53,416 nucleotides of DNA from Gonium pectorale (GCA_001584585.1 LSYV01000023.1:512443-565858), one strand, 5' to 3'. Numbered from the stretch's first letter, positions 36,302 through 50,500 are shown. Numbers and translations: made by a program. Notes: a model not told the origin generated them from the sequence alone.

Positions 36302-38559
36302 CCTACAGTCGATCTGGCATGCGGATTTAGCCAGCTTCCACAGCACTCCTTGCGTTGTACGCTTGGGCGGAGTCTCGTATTACGCACGGTGGACGGTCAG
36401 CGTGTACGACAGCTCATACACGGGGGATGACACGGTGTGTTTTACCGTACCGTGCAAGCTTAGTTGTGGATTAGCGCCTGAGCGTGACCCAAGCCGTCAT
36501 AGTATTACATGGTGGTGTCGTCTCGTTATGGTGTTAGTTAAATGTGAACAACCTGGTATATGTCTGGAGATGGCGTTATCGAACGGTGGATCAGGTCTGC
36601 CGGACGGATGGCGCCCGCCGAGCCTCAAGGCCGGAAGCGCGCCTTTGTCGCCGCTTATAGGCTCCTCAGACATTACTTCGTTGTTGAGCCCGGTGCGGCT
36701 GTAGGAGTTCGCATGTAAGTTCCCCGTGCGCATTTCCCGCTCGAGCCATCACCTGTATTCCCTATGGACTACTTAGTGAGCAGGACGTTATGCACCCTGT
36801 CTGCTGTTATTACCCCGGTGTTGCTGGACCTGTCTCAGGCTTATCCTTTGGAGCTGCGTGTTCGCGTGCGTGGTGCATCTGCACAGCGCCCTTCAAAATT
36901 TAGCCGGAGCTCGGAGCTAGCGACCTTACCAGCCGAGAAGCGGTCACCCCATGGCAACCGAGTGGACAAAGCTTGTCGCCCTCAGCTACGGCGGCCCGCT
37001 TGCTACATTGCCAGAACCCCACCCCGCAACGCCCCCGTGCACGAGTGCCAGGTAGCACGTGTGGCGGGGGGTGCATACAGCCCCCTAATAGTTAATACTC
37101 GCATCACACGACAACACGACAACACGCCCTCCTCAGCTTGCACGCATAAAGAAACGAAGCCATTGCAACCCACCGGCGACAGGCAGTCCCCAGGTACGGC
37201 GCAGGGCCGCACAGAATGGGTGGGAGGCCCCTGTCCCGGCGGGGAACACGCCCTAATATGAACTAAAACCACAAACCGGTACCGCAACAACGGCCAGCGC
37301 CGTCCTGTCGTACTACCGCTCACACGGCCAGCGTCGTCTTGTCGTACTACCTCCGTACCTGCACACAAGTACACGTGCAGCTCACACACACACACGGTAG
37401 AGCCCTCGCGGCAACCGGAGACCTCTCCGCTACGCTCCAGTCATAGACCCCGACCACGGACACGAAAGTAGGCGCCGTTGGTGCCAAAAGGGGATGTACG
37501 CCAGGACCGCCGCGTAGCTACAACCGACTGTACTGCGCCCTGGACTACCAGCCGCACAGCCTGGTCGGCGTGGGGGACGTGGTGGCGCCGGACATGCCCT
37601 TGCAGCCGAACCCGAGCGATGTGCTGGCAAGAGGCACCCCGCTGGACCTGGTGAACGGCCCGCCCTTCCCGCATACAGCCCTCTTACGCTGATGTTCCAA
37701 TACGCGTTCCACATCACATCGGTGCGTCACATTGATTCAATGCCCAATCAATCCACGCGCTCACGCCATCAGGCCACAGACCGTTAGCAGGGAACTGTGA
37801 TACACCCCGGCTATGGCACCACGTAACCGAAGCTCAGGCCACACGTCCGCACGCCGGTGATTGGCCACTTCGTTACACCGTCCTTGGCGTGCACGAATCC
37901 GTACGGAGACCCTCGACAGACACTTCCATCCAGTCCAGCTAAAACACACCAATTGCTTAAGCTCACACAGCCATATCAACCTCAAACAGACTGCATCCTG
38001 GGTTCCAGCAAAAGAGTGAAAGGTATTATTGGCGCCCGGATTCGGTGATCGCACATCGGCGGACGCCCTTGTGAAATACAGGTGGGTGCGGCGGCGCCAA
38101 CCAGTCGGGCTCCCTGCACACAGGACCGACGAAAGGAAGCCGCGCAAGCATAGGCCTTGGTGGGACACACCCAGCTTCGGGTAAGCGCATTCCTTCCATC
38201 GTATTTAGAAACATCTCGGCAGGTAGCCTGTTCGCAAGATCACTATTAAGAACGCATGAGCGCGTCCATCCGCATTCTTAGCTCGTTCCACGAACACGTA
38301 AAAGCTTCAGAATAATTAAATCAAGGCACGAAATCAGCGTTGCGCGGGCGGCTGTGCCCATAGCAGTCATTGCAGCACGCGTGTTGGCGCAGGTACGGAT
38401 GCCGTACCTGCGCATCTAGCATCGGTTATTTTACTGGGCTTCCCTGTTCCGTTGACAAGCCCGCGGCCATACACTGCGGCCATTCATGTGGTTCAAAGGC
38501 AGGCAGGCATGCGAGGCACGAGACCAGGCGTGAGACCACTGTGCATGGCCCATGTGGAA
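36302..38559. other. Unassigned region between the repeat and the giant minus-strand gene
   Basis: An open + strand stretch at 37447-37692 (82 codons to a stop; YNRLYCALDYQPHSLVGVGD, then VVAPDMPLQPNPSDV) has plausible coding composition but no ATG and no recognised family; it may be a 3'-terminal exon. Otherwise nothing was identified. TTACA at 37873-37877 is a candidate polyadenylation signal for the minus-strand gene to the right. Confidence 0.35.
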
Positions 38560-41500
38560 CTAAGTAGCAGTCGGGGCCACGGGAGCCTGAGTCGGGTTCC
38601 TCAGGATCAGAACCAGTGTTCCCTCCGGCAGCTTCCTCCAGCCCATCCGGATCATGCCCCTGACAAGCTTCACAGGCAGGCCTTGGATGAACACCGAGTT
38701 GGACTGCGAAGGGTAGCACTTGAGAGACGCAGAGTGTCTGCGGGCAGGGTCCGCGCAGCATCGGGAAGGTTGGCGCAAGGGAGCCGCCGACGAAAGCGGG
38801 ACCACATCGCAAGCACGCCGCTTCGGCGGCCACTGCCAGGGCATTGCTGCCTCGTCGCCGCATGCCCATGTCATGTCTCGTCCACGGCACCAGCTACCAT
38901 GCTCCGTATCTCAGCGCCCAGCGTTCAGAGTGCCTTGCAACATGGACGCAGTGGAGAAAAAGCACACAGGCGATGCCCTCCCTACCCCTTCTCGAGCCGC
39001 GCGGCCCGCGTCGACGCCCGTGCCCTACGGCAACGGCGGCTGCCTGGCGCGCCCCCGACGCCTGCCACGTGTTCACCCCATCCCGGGTCCCCGCCGCACA
39101 CCTGTCAGGCAGCAGCTGCCCGTCCACCTCAAACGCCATCTGCACAGGGCAGGGTGCGAAAGACGTACGCGGTTATGGAGAATCAAGAGATAGAAAAGCA
39201 AGCTGGCGCAGCCTTTGGGCGCTGGGCATGGGGATCACAGCCTACCCAGGGTACCGTACGTCGCGTCGTACCTGCACAGAGTGTGCCGTGCGGTCGGGCT
39301 GGATGTTGGCCTCGGGGTACCAGCGCCGCACAAGGCTGGTGCTGATCCACGGCATGTTCCGAATGACCAGCTGGTCAGTCATCTCCACATCCGCCTCCCA
39401 GCCGCCGTCGCCGCCCAGGTCGCCGCCTGGCGAGCCGCCGTCAGCGCCTCCCACGGCACCGCCCGCCGCCGCGTCGCCCCAGTCCTCGCCGCCTCCGAGC
39501 TCCGCGTTGCCGCCTCCCGCGCTGCCGAGCCGGCTGCGGCCGTCGTCGTCGCCGGGCAGCATGGCAGCTGCGTCGCGCCCCTGCCAGAGGACGCCGGCGG
39601 AGGGCGGCTCCTCGAGCTGCGGAGGGCGCGCGAGGAGCAACTCCCGCAGCAGCTGCAGCGTGTGTGTCTGCCCATCGTGCGGCTGCTGCTGTTGCTGGTT
39701 GGGCTGCACGCTCTGCTCCTGAACCAGTCGCCACTCCAGGCCCTCTTGCTCCAAGCACTCTGCCAGCTGCCGGCTTTCCTCGCGTGGGAGTTGCAGGGGC
39801 TCCGCCTGCAAATGCTGTCGCTCCCACTCCCGCTCCCGCTGCGTCTGCATTTGCTGGTGTTGCTCCACCTGCGCCTCCAGGTCTTCCAGCTCCAGCTGCA
39901 CGCGATCGCGTTTGGCCGCATGCCTGCTGCCTGCTGGTCCTGCCACTGCCGTCGGTGCGACGGCGCTGCCTCTCAGCTGGGCCACGTCACCAAGCCGTTG
40001 CCTAGACAAGGGAAACGGCGGGGCGGCGGCGCCGTAAAAGGACGCAGACGCAAGCGCCAGGTGCGCCGGGCCGCCCCGTGGGTCGCCCAAGGGCTCCTGC
40101 TGCTGCTGTTGCCCTTGCGACAGCTGTTGGAGCTGGGGCTGCGGTCTGCCGACGTGCCCAGGCAGCGTGAGGGTGTCAGCCGCCGGCCCGAGCATCACGC
40201 CGCCCGACCCAGAAGCTGCCGTCGGCGGCAGCCGCAGAACGGATGCACCTCGCACCTCACCGGGCAAGTGCCCCTCCGGCCCCTCCTCCGGCTCGTGCTC
40301 ACGCCAGCTGCGTTTGCTTCCCGCGCCCGCCGTGCCGCCGCCGTCTGCAGTCGGACGCTCCGGGCGCCGGGTCCCGGCACATGCCGGCGCCAAGGCCTGC
40401 TGTGCCTCCGCAACGCCAAAGGATGGCTGCCGGCCGCCGCCTGGGTGCGACACGACCGTACAGAGCGCGTCGCTAAAGCCCTGCCGCGTCTCGTCACCGG
40501 CACCCGCCCCTGCGCCGCCGTGCTCGGTCCGTGGGCGCTTCCTGGCCGGCAGCAGCGCCGGCAGGAGCGCCGGCAGCAGCGCGGGCAGTTGGGCCAGGAG
40601 CTCCTCCAGGTCCGCGGCGCCGTGCTGCTGCAGAGCCTGCGTCAGCTCCGAATCGGCAATGCCGTGCTGCTGCAGAGCCTGCAGGAGCTCGCCAAGGCCC
40701 AGGGGAGGCTCCTGCCGGCAGCGCGGCGCTGGCGAGGGCGGCCTCGATGGCGCCGGCGGCGCCGCCGGCGGCGGGTTGGGCTCTTCGTGGGCGGCGTGGC
40801 GTCCCCCGCCGGGTGGCAGCGTGGGTCCACGGGCTGCCAGGGGGCCCGCTCTTGCGACCTTGCGCTCAGTCTCCGGCTGCTGCAGCTGCTGCGGGGAGGG
40901 CTGGTCCGACGCTTGCGCCTGCGTGTTAATGTCGGGCCCTCGTACCGGCAATGGCGGGGACACGGCGTGCCATGGCGACCGCAGCGCATGCCCGCCGCTC
41001 GCGGCCTCACGCCCCGTGGCAGCGGGGTCGGCCGCGGGGCAGCTGCGGCCAGCGGCAGCCTGGTGAGTGCCAAAGCCCAGCCGCAATACCACCATGGGTG
41101 GCCGCAGCGCCCTCCACTCATCGGCGCCCGGCACATCCCGTCCCGCGTCCGACGGCCCCACAAGCCGCCTAGGGTCCGGCGCCGCATCCGAGCCCACGCA
41201 ACGGGCAGCGTCTAGCCGCCGGTCCTCGCCATCGCCGGCCGGTCCGGTGCCGGGCGGCGGCGGAGGCAACCGCTGCTGTTCGCAGCCGTCCACCTCCGCC
41301 ACACGGCATGGCACGGCCGGGGGGCCCTGCAGAGCCGAATTGGGGTGCGAGGATGCATGCGGCGACGCGGACGGCCCTGCGACCACCGGGGCGCTGTCCT
41401 CGTCCTCGTCCTCGTCGGGGCTGCCGCCGCTGGCCGGGCCCGGTACAGCCTCGGCCGCGGCCAGCACGAGTAGCTGTTCCTGGTCCGCGGGCACGGCGGC

Positions 41501-44500
41501 ATCCCTGCGGGGGCGACATTCCAACGCTTTCAGCGCCGCCGCATCAGCCTCGGTGTCTCCATTGCCCTCGTCGTCGGGGACGCCTTCGGAAGCCCCCTCC
41601 ACCGCCAACGAAGGTGGAGATGTAGACCGATGCTGCTGGAGCGGCGATGGCGACGGTGGCAGCAGTGCCGGCGCAGCGCCCGGCGACGGCGGCGGCGCAA
41701 TGGACGCCTCCGCCCCAGCCGCGCCTCCGTTGCCGCGGGTGTCGCTGCTGCCGCTTGTGTCGCTTGTGTCGCTGCCGCCGCTGTACGTTGAGGGTCCCCC
41801 ACCTTCCAAGCGGGGAGGCGCGCCCGCTGCCTGGCTGGGAGCCCCGACGGCGGTGTCGGCTTCGGGTTCGGGCTTGACCGCATGAGTGGCATCGGCATCC
41901 ACCCCAGACAAATCTGTGGCCATGGGCCCCGCCGCCGCCGCCGTCGTCAGGCTGAGGGCCCCCAGTGGGCCCTGCTTCTGCACCGCGTAGCCCTCGCGCT
42001 TCTCCTTCTCAGCCAGGCGCTGCCACAGCCATCGGCGCGGCGGCTTGCCTTTGGATGGGGTGGCCGACGGCCGGCGGCGGTCGCCGTGCCAGTTGGAGGG
42101 CGGCTCGTTCCAGGCGACGAACACTAGCACCGCCTTGGACTCGTCCAGCCAGCGGATGTCTTGCAGGAAGCGGCCACGGAGCTGGCCCAGCGGCTACGCG
42201 ACAGGAGCGGGCAAATGCGGAGCTCAGGGTTAACCAGCGCCTAAAGCTTAGGCCATAGCTCCATGCGCGGCTGCAGACGGGAGTAGTACACTACAGGTTG
42301 GGGCCGCTACGGGGAGCGGAGCCCGGTCGCTGCGACTAGCGCTCCTCCGCCAGGCGTTGGACTGCGCTCGCTGCCCCTGGTCAGCTGACCAGCTCGGCCG
42401 GGACTAGGGTGGATAGCATGAAACGGCGGGAGTAGTCGGGAGCCTGGAGCCCGGAGGCGGCCAATCTGCGCGACTCACCGCGCCCTTGGGATAGAAGCTG
42501 CCCTTGTGGCATCCCTCCTGCGCAGGCACGAGAGGGCGGGATGCTCAGTCCGCGGACAGGCTGCGCTCAGGCCCGGCTAAAGGGCATTAGGCCCGGGCAG
42601 AAACATACGGTGCAACCAACTGCACGCCGGTGCCGAACAGGCGAAGCAGAGGGAGGCACGAGAGGGTCACTTCGCACCGCACGCTCCCCACAAGGCACGC
42701 ACCTTCCACTGCACATGGTACATGCCCGGCTGCAGTGCACCGTTGAGCAACAGCTGCACCTCCGACTTCGTCTCCGCCTTGAACCCCGGGCCATACAGCG
42801 CCTGCAGTTGACGGCGGCCGATGTAAAGATTGGTCGCCACGACCCGGGGCGTGAAGCCGCCGCTGCCGCCGGCGCCGGGGGCGGCGGCGGCAGTTCCCTG
42901 AGGCGGGAGCGCAACATCGGGAGGCAGAGGACGGTGCGGCGGCCGCGTCGCCGCGCCCAGCTGGTCCTCGTCCTCATCCTCGTCGCTTGGAGGCGCGTCC
43001 GGTGGCGGCGGAAGGGACGTGGTGGCGCTTGAACTCGGGGACTGGAGTGGGAGGGGGCGAGGGGTGGGGCGGTGGTAAGCGGCGAGCCGAGGCAATCTTT
43101 ATCAGGGATATAAAGCGCACTGGTTAAGACGGTTGGCACAGCGCAGGGGAGGTGGACACGTGGGGTCTCGCGTTGGGTTGTTATGGATGCCACAGGGTGC
43201 ATCTTGTCGCCGATGGACCAGTGGCGGAGTCGGCAATGGCGAGGAGCAGACCCACACTAATGTGAGCAAGGTGGCAAAGTAGTAACAACGACGCGCTGAT
43301 AAACTGCCCCGTCCAGGACCGGGGGTGGTGGGCGTCGGCTCGTCTGCTTTCTTTGCACCGCCCGCCCGCCCTTCTGGAAACGCCGCGCCTTCGGGTGTGC
43401 ATGGCCTTAGATGTGTGGCCCCCTTACATTGCAGCATTGCCATGGCGACGAGCGAACGTGCGCATCGTCGGACGCCTGAACTACACCCACATGGGGAATG
43501 GCCCCACCTGCTCAACATCGCTGTGCGGCTCGTTGCCGCGCCGCAGTGCCGCCGCCGCGCCGGCGAGGGCCCCGAGCCTGTCGTGGCCACGCGCCTGCCA
43601 GAGGACCGCGGAGCACCAGTCGTGCGGTTGTCGAGTGGGTGTCGGGTACCTTCCGGGGAGCGCAAACAACCCAGCTGCAACTGCCAGCAGCCCCCAGCCG
43701 TGCGCTTTGGTCCAACACGCTCGTGACAGACGGAAAGCCCACACCCTAACCCGCCGGTGGCAGATGGCAGAGGGATCCATGGCTGCCACAGCTCTGCACC
43801 AGCGCGCGCGGTAACGCACCTCACGCCGCCCCGCCTTGGTGGCCTCCCCGCCAGCCGCGCGCCGCGGCCGCTTGCGCGGCCGGCGCTGGTCGCTGTCGGA
43901 GTCCAAGCCGTCCTCTGAGCCTTGCTCCTCTTCCGACTCCGAGCGCTGGGCCTGCCCCTCCTCCTCTTCCTCCTCCTCTTCCTCCTCCTCCTCCTCCTCC
44001 TCCTCGTCCGCCTCCTCGGCCTCCTCGGTTGTCTCAGTGCCAGGGTCTTCGGCTGCCGCCACGCCCCGAGCCCGGGTCCGCCCCGCCGCGGAGGAGGTCC
44101 TGCCCCGGGCGCTGGCGGGGCCCCGCGCGGTGCGCTTCACCGGGCGATAGGAGGCGGTGACTGAGCGGCCCAGCGCATCGAGGCGCTCGCCGGCTTGGAG
44201 CTCTCGGCTCTTAGCCTTGGCGGGATTGGGCACCTGGAGGGTAGCCCCAAGGCAGCAGAGAGGTGAGAGGCGGAATGACGCCATGCGGCACGGACCGCAT
44301 CCCAAGTCGATATCGTGCCGCCCGTGTCGCCGTTGCACCTTAGCTGGGCAGGCGGCTCCCGAGCGCGGCGCAAGCCGCAGCCGGCGCAACGTAGCTCGCG
44401 TTAGCGGGGTGTACCAACGGCATCCGGGGAATGGCTCGAGAGAAGTAGCCGCCGCGGGCATCCGCCGCCTTCCGCCACCGCCACCACCCATCTACACTCG

Positions 44501-47500
44501 ATGTGGCAGGCCTACGCCGCCTTCCGCCACCGCTGCCCCTACCGCTACCCCCCACCCCCCACCCCGCCGCCGCCTCAACCGCCGCCGCCGCCGCTGATCC
44601 GCCACGGCAGCACGCACGCGGCCCACCTGCGCCAACACGAGCGTGTTGTCGGCCATGCGGCGCCACTGCACCATCGCGTTGGGCGGCACGCTGCGCCAGG
44701 GTAGCCCGTCCACGCCCCGGCCGTTGGAGGCTTTGAGGTAGAAGGGCGAGCTCACGTTGTAGCGCTCAATGTCGGCTGTGTACACCTGCGCAGACACGGG
44801 GTGCGGGCGAGGGCGCGGGCGGCGAGGAGATGCGGGGCCGGGGGGAGGGGTGAGGGAGGGGAAGGGGGCGGCGGGAGGCGGAGGGAGGGGAGCGCGGGCC
44901 AGGGACAGCCATAGATACAGCCGTGAGAAGGGGCAGCAGCAGCTAGCCCTTGGGGATGGTTGGGGGGTTCGCCACGCTGGCTGCGGCTGGAGTGCGTCAG
45001 TGCGCCTCAAGCCCTTGCTTCGGGGCGTGATGTATTGTTATTGCAACAATAAACGTATTCTCATCCCAACCCCATGCCAAGCACACCGCTGATCGCCTAG
45101 CCCCAGGCGAGCCCTCGAACAGCCAGGTAAGCTGCAGCTGGCGACCCAGCCATCTGCCCACGCCCCTTCGGCACGCGGGGCCCTCGCTACCCATCCTGGT
45201 AGGTAGCCCCGCCCCGGTGCACCACGCCCTCCCCCCACTGGGCACCCCGCCGCGCCTGACCTCGGGCAGCCGCCGGCCCTTGACCTCAAACATGACTCGG
45301 ACGTCCGCAAGCTTGGTGCCGTCGCACAGCTGTTTGTACACCTCGACCCCCACCAGCATCTCGAGCTCGGCCTTGGTCACGTAGCGGGACAGCGAGCGCG
45401 GAGGGCAGGCCACCAGGACCAAATCGCAGGAGCCCACCGCCGCGGCGGCCGCGCCAGCAGCGGCGCCGGCCCCGGCAGCCGACGGCGCGGCCGCAGCAGC
45501 AGGCGACGTGGCTGCGGCTCCAGCTCCGTGGCCGCGGCCGCCCGTGCCCTTCCGCTCCAAGGCACTGGCGGCGGCGGCCCCTGCGGCCGCCTCCGTCGAC
45601 CTTGCGCCGCTGGTCCGCCGTGTGCCGCGCTGTGCCGCCAGAGCGATGGAGCCCGACGCTGGCCCAGCCAGCGGCCCCTTCGCAGCCTCCTTTGCCTCCA
45701 CCTTGACGCCGGCTCCAGCGGCGCCGGTGCGCCTGCCGGGCTGCTCTCCGCCGTCGTCCTCGCCATCCCCCTCCTCCGCGTCGCCTCCGTCGCTGGCAGC
45801 GGCGCCGGTGCCGCCGCCGGCTGCCGCCATGCCCGCCGCTCGGCGCAGCCCCGCAGGCTTGAATGCCACCAGCGTCGGCATCGCGGCGGCCGCCTCGGGC
45901 GGAAGGCTGAGCCCTGTCGACTGCTTGGGCCCGCGATACTGGCGGCTGGCGGCCCACAGCTGCAGCAGTCCCGAGCGGCAGCGGCGGTATTGGATGGTGG
46001 CCTCCGTCAGGCGCTTCCAGGGCATGGGCGGGGAGGCGGCCTCCTGGGCGGGCACGCTGGTCAGGTAGCGCGGCGAGCTGGCGTTGTACCTGACGGGGCA
46101 GGAAGGGCAGCGGCGCGGTGCGGCCGTCGGGGAGTGTGGGAGTGCGCGGGTGTGGGTGGGTGGCGGCACGGGAACGCGCGGACGGGGCGCGGGCGCGGGC
46201 TTGGCAGGGCAAACGGGGTGGGGCCGTGTGGGCCGCATGCAGATCGCGGGCGCATAGCGCGTGGCCGGTGCTCGTGAGTACGTTCTGGTTTTTTAACTCT
46301 TGGTTGCTACCGGCGGGGCGGCATCTAGGCGTTCCATTCCGGGCGGTGAAGCGAAGCGTCGTGATGGCCGTACGCCAGCCGGCTGCAGCTGCCCATAGCG
46401 AGCGCAGTGGGCCAACAAACAATTCTGAACGCACAGCTCCGTCCCAGTGCAGCTCCGTCCCAGTGCAGCTCCGTCCCAGTGCAGCTCCGCGCTTCTGCCC
46501 CCGTTCCGGTCGCCGCCCCGCATCTTTATCCCGCCCCAATCATCCCTCGTGCCGTTGCGCCCCCTGCAGCGCACCTGCACAGCTGCGCGTCCTGCGGCGG
46601 CCCCAGCGGGCAGCCGTCCAGGAATATATGCAGCGTCAGCATCAGCCCGCACGGCGGCGAGCCCATCACACGGCAGTCCCGGTCCGTGAAGAGCAGCCGC
46701 ATCTCGGACGAGTTGAGGTAGCGGCTCATGGGGCGGGGCGGCGTGCGCGCCACCACGGGGTCGCCCACGGGCGCGGGAGGGCCGGGCGACGGCGCCTGGC
46801 GAAGGCAGGAGGGAAAGCGGCGAAGTGAGGGCGGCTGCACACACGTGCGGGAGAGCAGAGGTAAGTGTGGCGTCACGGGTGGCACAGCGGCAGCCTGGGC
46901 AGGAACGCAGCATCCCTCGGCAGTGCCACGGTCCTCTTTATCAACCCCCATCCACAGTGCGCACGTTAGTCATCCAGCAGTAGCTGGCAACGGCAAGCTT
47001 GTCCGGTCGACCCGCCCGCGCCCGTGGGTCCCACACCCACCACACCTGCAAGGCGACAACCGGGGCCGCCGGCTGCTCGGCCTCAGGGGCGTCGGCCGTG
47101 GCGTCCGCTGCGCCGGTCAACGCGCCCGTGCCCGCCGTGCCGGTCAACGCGTCCGAGCCGCGCGTCGGCAGCTGCAGCGGCCCAGCCTCGTCCAATGGGT
47201 TCGCCGCAGAGGCCAGCATGGCAGCCTCTGATCCCGGGCCATCGCTGGGGCTCCCGGCAGGCGGCGGCGCTGGCGCTGCGTCGCCCGCGGATGGCTCCGC
47301 GCCGGAAAGCACATCGCAGCCACAAGCAGCTGAGTGCGGAAGTGCTGCCTCCCCAAGCTCCGGCGCACCGTCGGAACCGGCCTCGGGCTGAGACGCGCCT
47401 GCTTCGGTCTCAGCGGTGCCAAGCTCGGTCTTAGGACGCTCTAGTGCAGCCTCGGCCCCCAAGGGTTCAGGCGACGGTCGGGGCTCCGAAAGCAGTGATG

Positions 47501-50500
47501 CGCATTGATTCTCCCTCTCCTCTTCTCCCTCCCTCCCCTCCTCCTCCTCTGGGATGCCAGGGACGCGCCAAGCCTCCGACTGCGAGGCGCCGGAACCCAG
47601 CCCTGGCAACTCAGGGTCGCCGGGGCCGCCCAGTGCGTCCGGGACTGCCTCGCCAGGCTCTACGGCCTCGCTCAAACCGCCCGGGCTGTCTCCATTGCTG
47701 CGCGCCGGCAGCAGCGGTGGTAGCAGGAACGCCGGCGTGTCCGATTGGGCTGCCACTCGTGGCCCCTCGCCCGCGTCCTGTCCTACGTCAAGTCTCGCTT
47801 CAGTTGCCAGTTGCCTGGCACGTTCGCGGGCGGAGAAGACCCCGCCGAGGTCGGCCACTGCGCCCCGCTGTGTTAAGTGCTCCTGCGGCGGCGGTAACAG
47901 CAGCAGAGGCAACCGTGCCTCCCGCGGCGACGGACCCGACGCAGGCACCGGCAGCGGCGCCTGCTGCTGCTGCCGTTGGTGTCGCTGCTGCCTCCGCTGC
48001 TGGTCCTGGGTGCGCGCGAGCTGCTCACACGCAAGCTCCTCCCGCAGCTCCTCCTTCTGACGCTGCAGCGACCTAAGCGCCGCCTCCAGCGTCTCCTCCG
48101 GCCCGTGCCTCCCCTCCTCCCCCTCCCCACCCGCTCCATCCTCCGCCGCTGCCTCAGCTGCAGGGCGCGCCGCCATGCTCGCCTCCTCAAGCTGCAGTTC
48201 TTTCGCCTCCGCCGCCTCGCGCCGCACGTGCCACGCAACGGTCCACACGTCCCCGAGCTGCGCCAGGCTCCACCCGGTCGTGCTCCAGCCGCGGTACGCG
48301 CAGACCGCCTCCACCACGGCGCCGCCGAACAGCACACCTGAGCCGTCCAGCTCGACCGCCAGCGTGGCCGGGTGGCAGCGCGCCATCGCGCCGGGTCGCC
48401 CATCCTCGACACGCAGGAGCACGGGCACCTGCCCCACCTGACGCGCAGCGAGCTGGAGCTGTCCCGGCATGAATGCCCGCGGGATGGAGAGACCCGAGTT
48501 GGGGCCTCCAACGCCACCGCCACCGCCGGCAGGGGCACCGCTGCCGCCGCCGGAGCTGCGGCGGTTGCTGGCCCCCAGCTCAGGGCGACGCGGGCCTGCC
48601 TCCAGCAGCATCGGCCGCTGCCGCCGCGCCTCAATTGCAGAGCGCGGCTCGGGCGGCGCCCCAGTAAGGGCCGGCCGGTACCCAAAGGGGGCCGTCTCCT
48701 GAGCCGACTGCCCTGAATCCCGCTTGTCCCTCTCGGCCTCTCCCGACCATCGCCGAGCTGGCAGCTGCCGCGGCTGGCGCTCCCGCTCCGGCTGCAGTTG
48801 CTGCAACAGCTGCTGCAGTCCCAACGGTTGCTGCAGCTCCGACTGGCGCCGTAGGCCGGGGTGCAGCCCATGGCCCGAGTCGACGTCTACCGGTTCGGCT
48901 CGCTCCGCGGCCCCAGCTGCTGCCTCCCCGCGGTCCACGAGCAGCAGCGTGAGGGCGTGCAGCAGCTGCTGGGGGTTCAACTGGGAGAGGCTCGCCGCGA
49001 TCCCATCGGCGCCCAGGTCATGAAGCGCGCTCCGCAACGGCGCGGCGCTGCTCCCCGGACCCTGCTCTCGGTGGTCCGGCGGCCGCAATGCCTCCTGCAG
49101 CGGTGGCGCGAGGTGCTCGGCCGGAAGCGCCCGCGGGCGAGGCGCCGCCGACCGACGATGATGCTGCTGCGCCTGTACCTGACCCTCGAAGAGTATTGGC
49201 AGCCGGGATGCAATGGCCTCCGGTGCGCCGACGGGCCCTAGCTCCGGCCTCTGCTGCCGCGGCGGCAACAGCTGCTGCTGCGGCGGCGGCAGGAGGGTGA
49301 GGAGCCCCCGAAGCGTGGCGATGTCGCCGCTGCCGGCGACGTCGCCAGAATGTATGCCAGGCCCGTACCTTTCCCGTCCAGATTGCTCGGGTGGCTGCAA
49401 GCGGTGCTGCACGCGGCTGGCTCCTGCGGCCGCTTCCCGCTGGTTCTCTTCCATGCCACTTCGTAATCCCCCTGCCCCTGCCCTCTCCCGCTGCCGCGCT
49501 CGTTGAAGCTGTTCCGCCAGAAGGAGCTCCAGGACCTCGAAGTCCTGCGGCTGCACCCTATGCAGGCCCACGCCACCGCCCCCGTTGCCACCCTGCTGCT
49601 GAGGCCTGTCTGCCGATCCTGCCGCCTCCAGCCATTGCCGGACAGCTCCAGCGCCCGGCTGCTGCTGCTGCTGCCGCTGCTGCGGCTGCTGGAGCGGCTT
49701 CACCGCCGGAGCCTGCCGGAGGCTCGTACCCTCGCGCTGCTGCCTCGCATAAGGGCCCGGCGGGCGCGGCAAGCTGGCGTCTTTGTCCCAGCGGGGTGCA
49801 ACAGTCAGCGGCGGTGGGCCCGCCTGCACTGGCAGCTTGAATCCGTCACGGCTGGCGAGTCGTGGCTGTTCAGTTGGCAGCGGTTGAATGCCCGTCAACC
49901 CACGCCGCCTGGCAGCCGCCAGAGCAGCAGGGTCCGCGGCGGTTCCGGGCTCGAGCGCGTCTGAGGCTGCGGCGAGCGCGGCACCAGGGCCTAGGGAGGC
50001 CTGCGGAAGCCGGGGGTCCGGGAGATTCGGGACGCTAAGATACCTTGGTATGTTAGCCGTAGTGCCGTGTGAGCTACCCACGGAGATTACGGTAGGCGTT
50101 GCTTACTACGGAGCGCAGGGGTCGCCCAGGTGCTTCTCGGGCGCAGCGGCACCGAAGCCCCCTGCGGCACTCATGTGCCTGTGCCCACAAAACGGCAACA
50201 CGCAAGTGCGGCTCGTGTGCATCCATTCTCGCCCTCACGGCGAAACCGCTTCAACGTAGGAGACGCGGAGCATGGCGCCGTACCGCACCTGCACAAGGCA
50301 TCCGTGAGTACCCCTGCTGGGCGGCTCCAGCGCCAACACCACGGCCCCCGCGTCCGCCACGGGCGTCCAGGAGAGCACGTCCCAACCACCGAAGAGCGTC
50401 AGCAACCGGTCAGTCCCCGACACCAGGCGCAAAGCCTGCACATGCGGGCAGGGGAAGGTCAAGCCGCGTGTGCAGCAACAAGTACCGGGCAAGCACGACG

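Noticed and set aside
39215..41215. 666-codon + strand open frame opposite the giant gene
   Set aside because: Antisense of a GC-rich Gln/Ala/Gly coding exon; Leu/Arg-rich composition with no domain. The minus frame carries the conserved repeat-domain segments and phase-consistent splices.
47444..48076. + strand open frames of 130-210 codons within 47.0-49.3 kb
   Set aside because: Shadow frames opposite the 47046-50000 minus-strand exon; Pro/Ala/Arg-rich with no domain.
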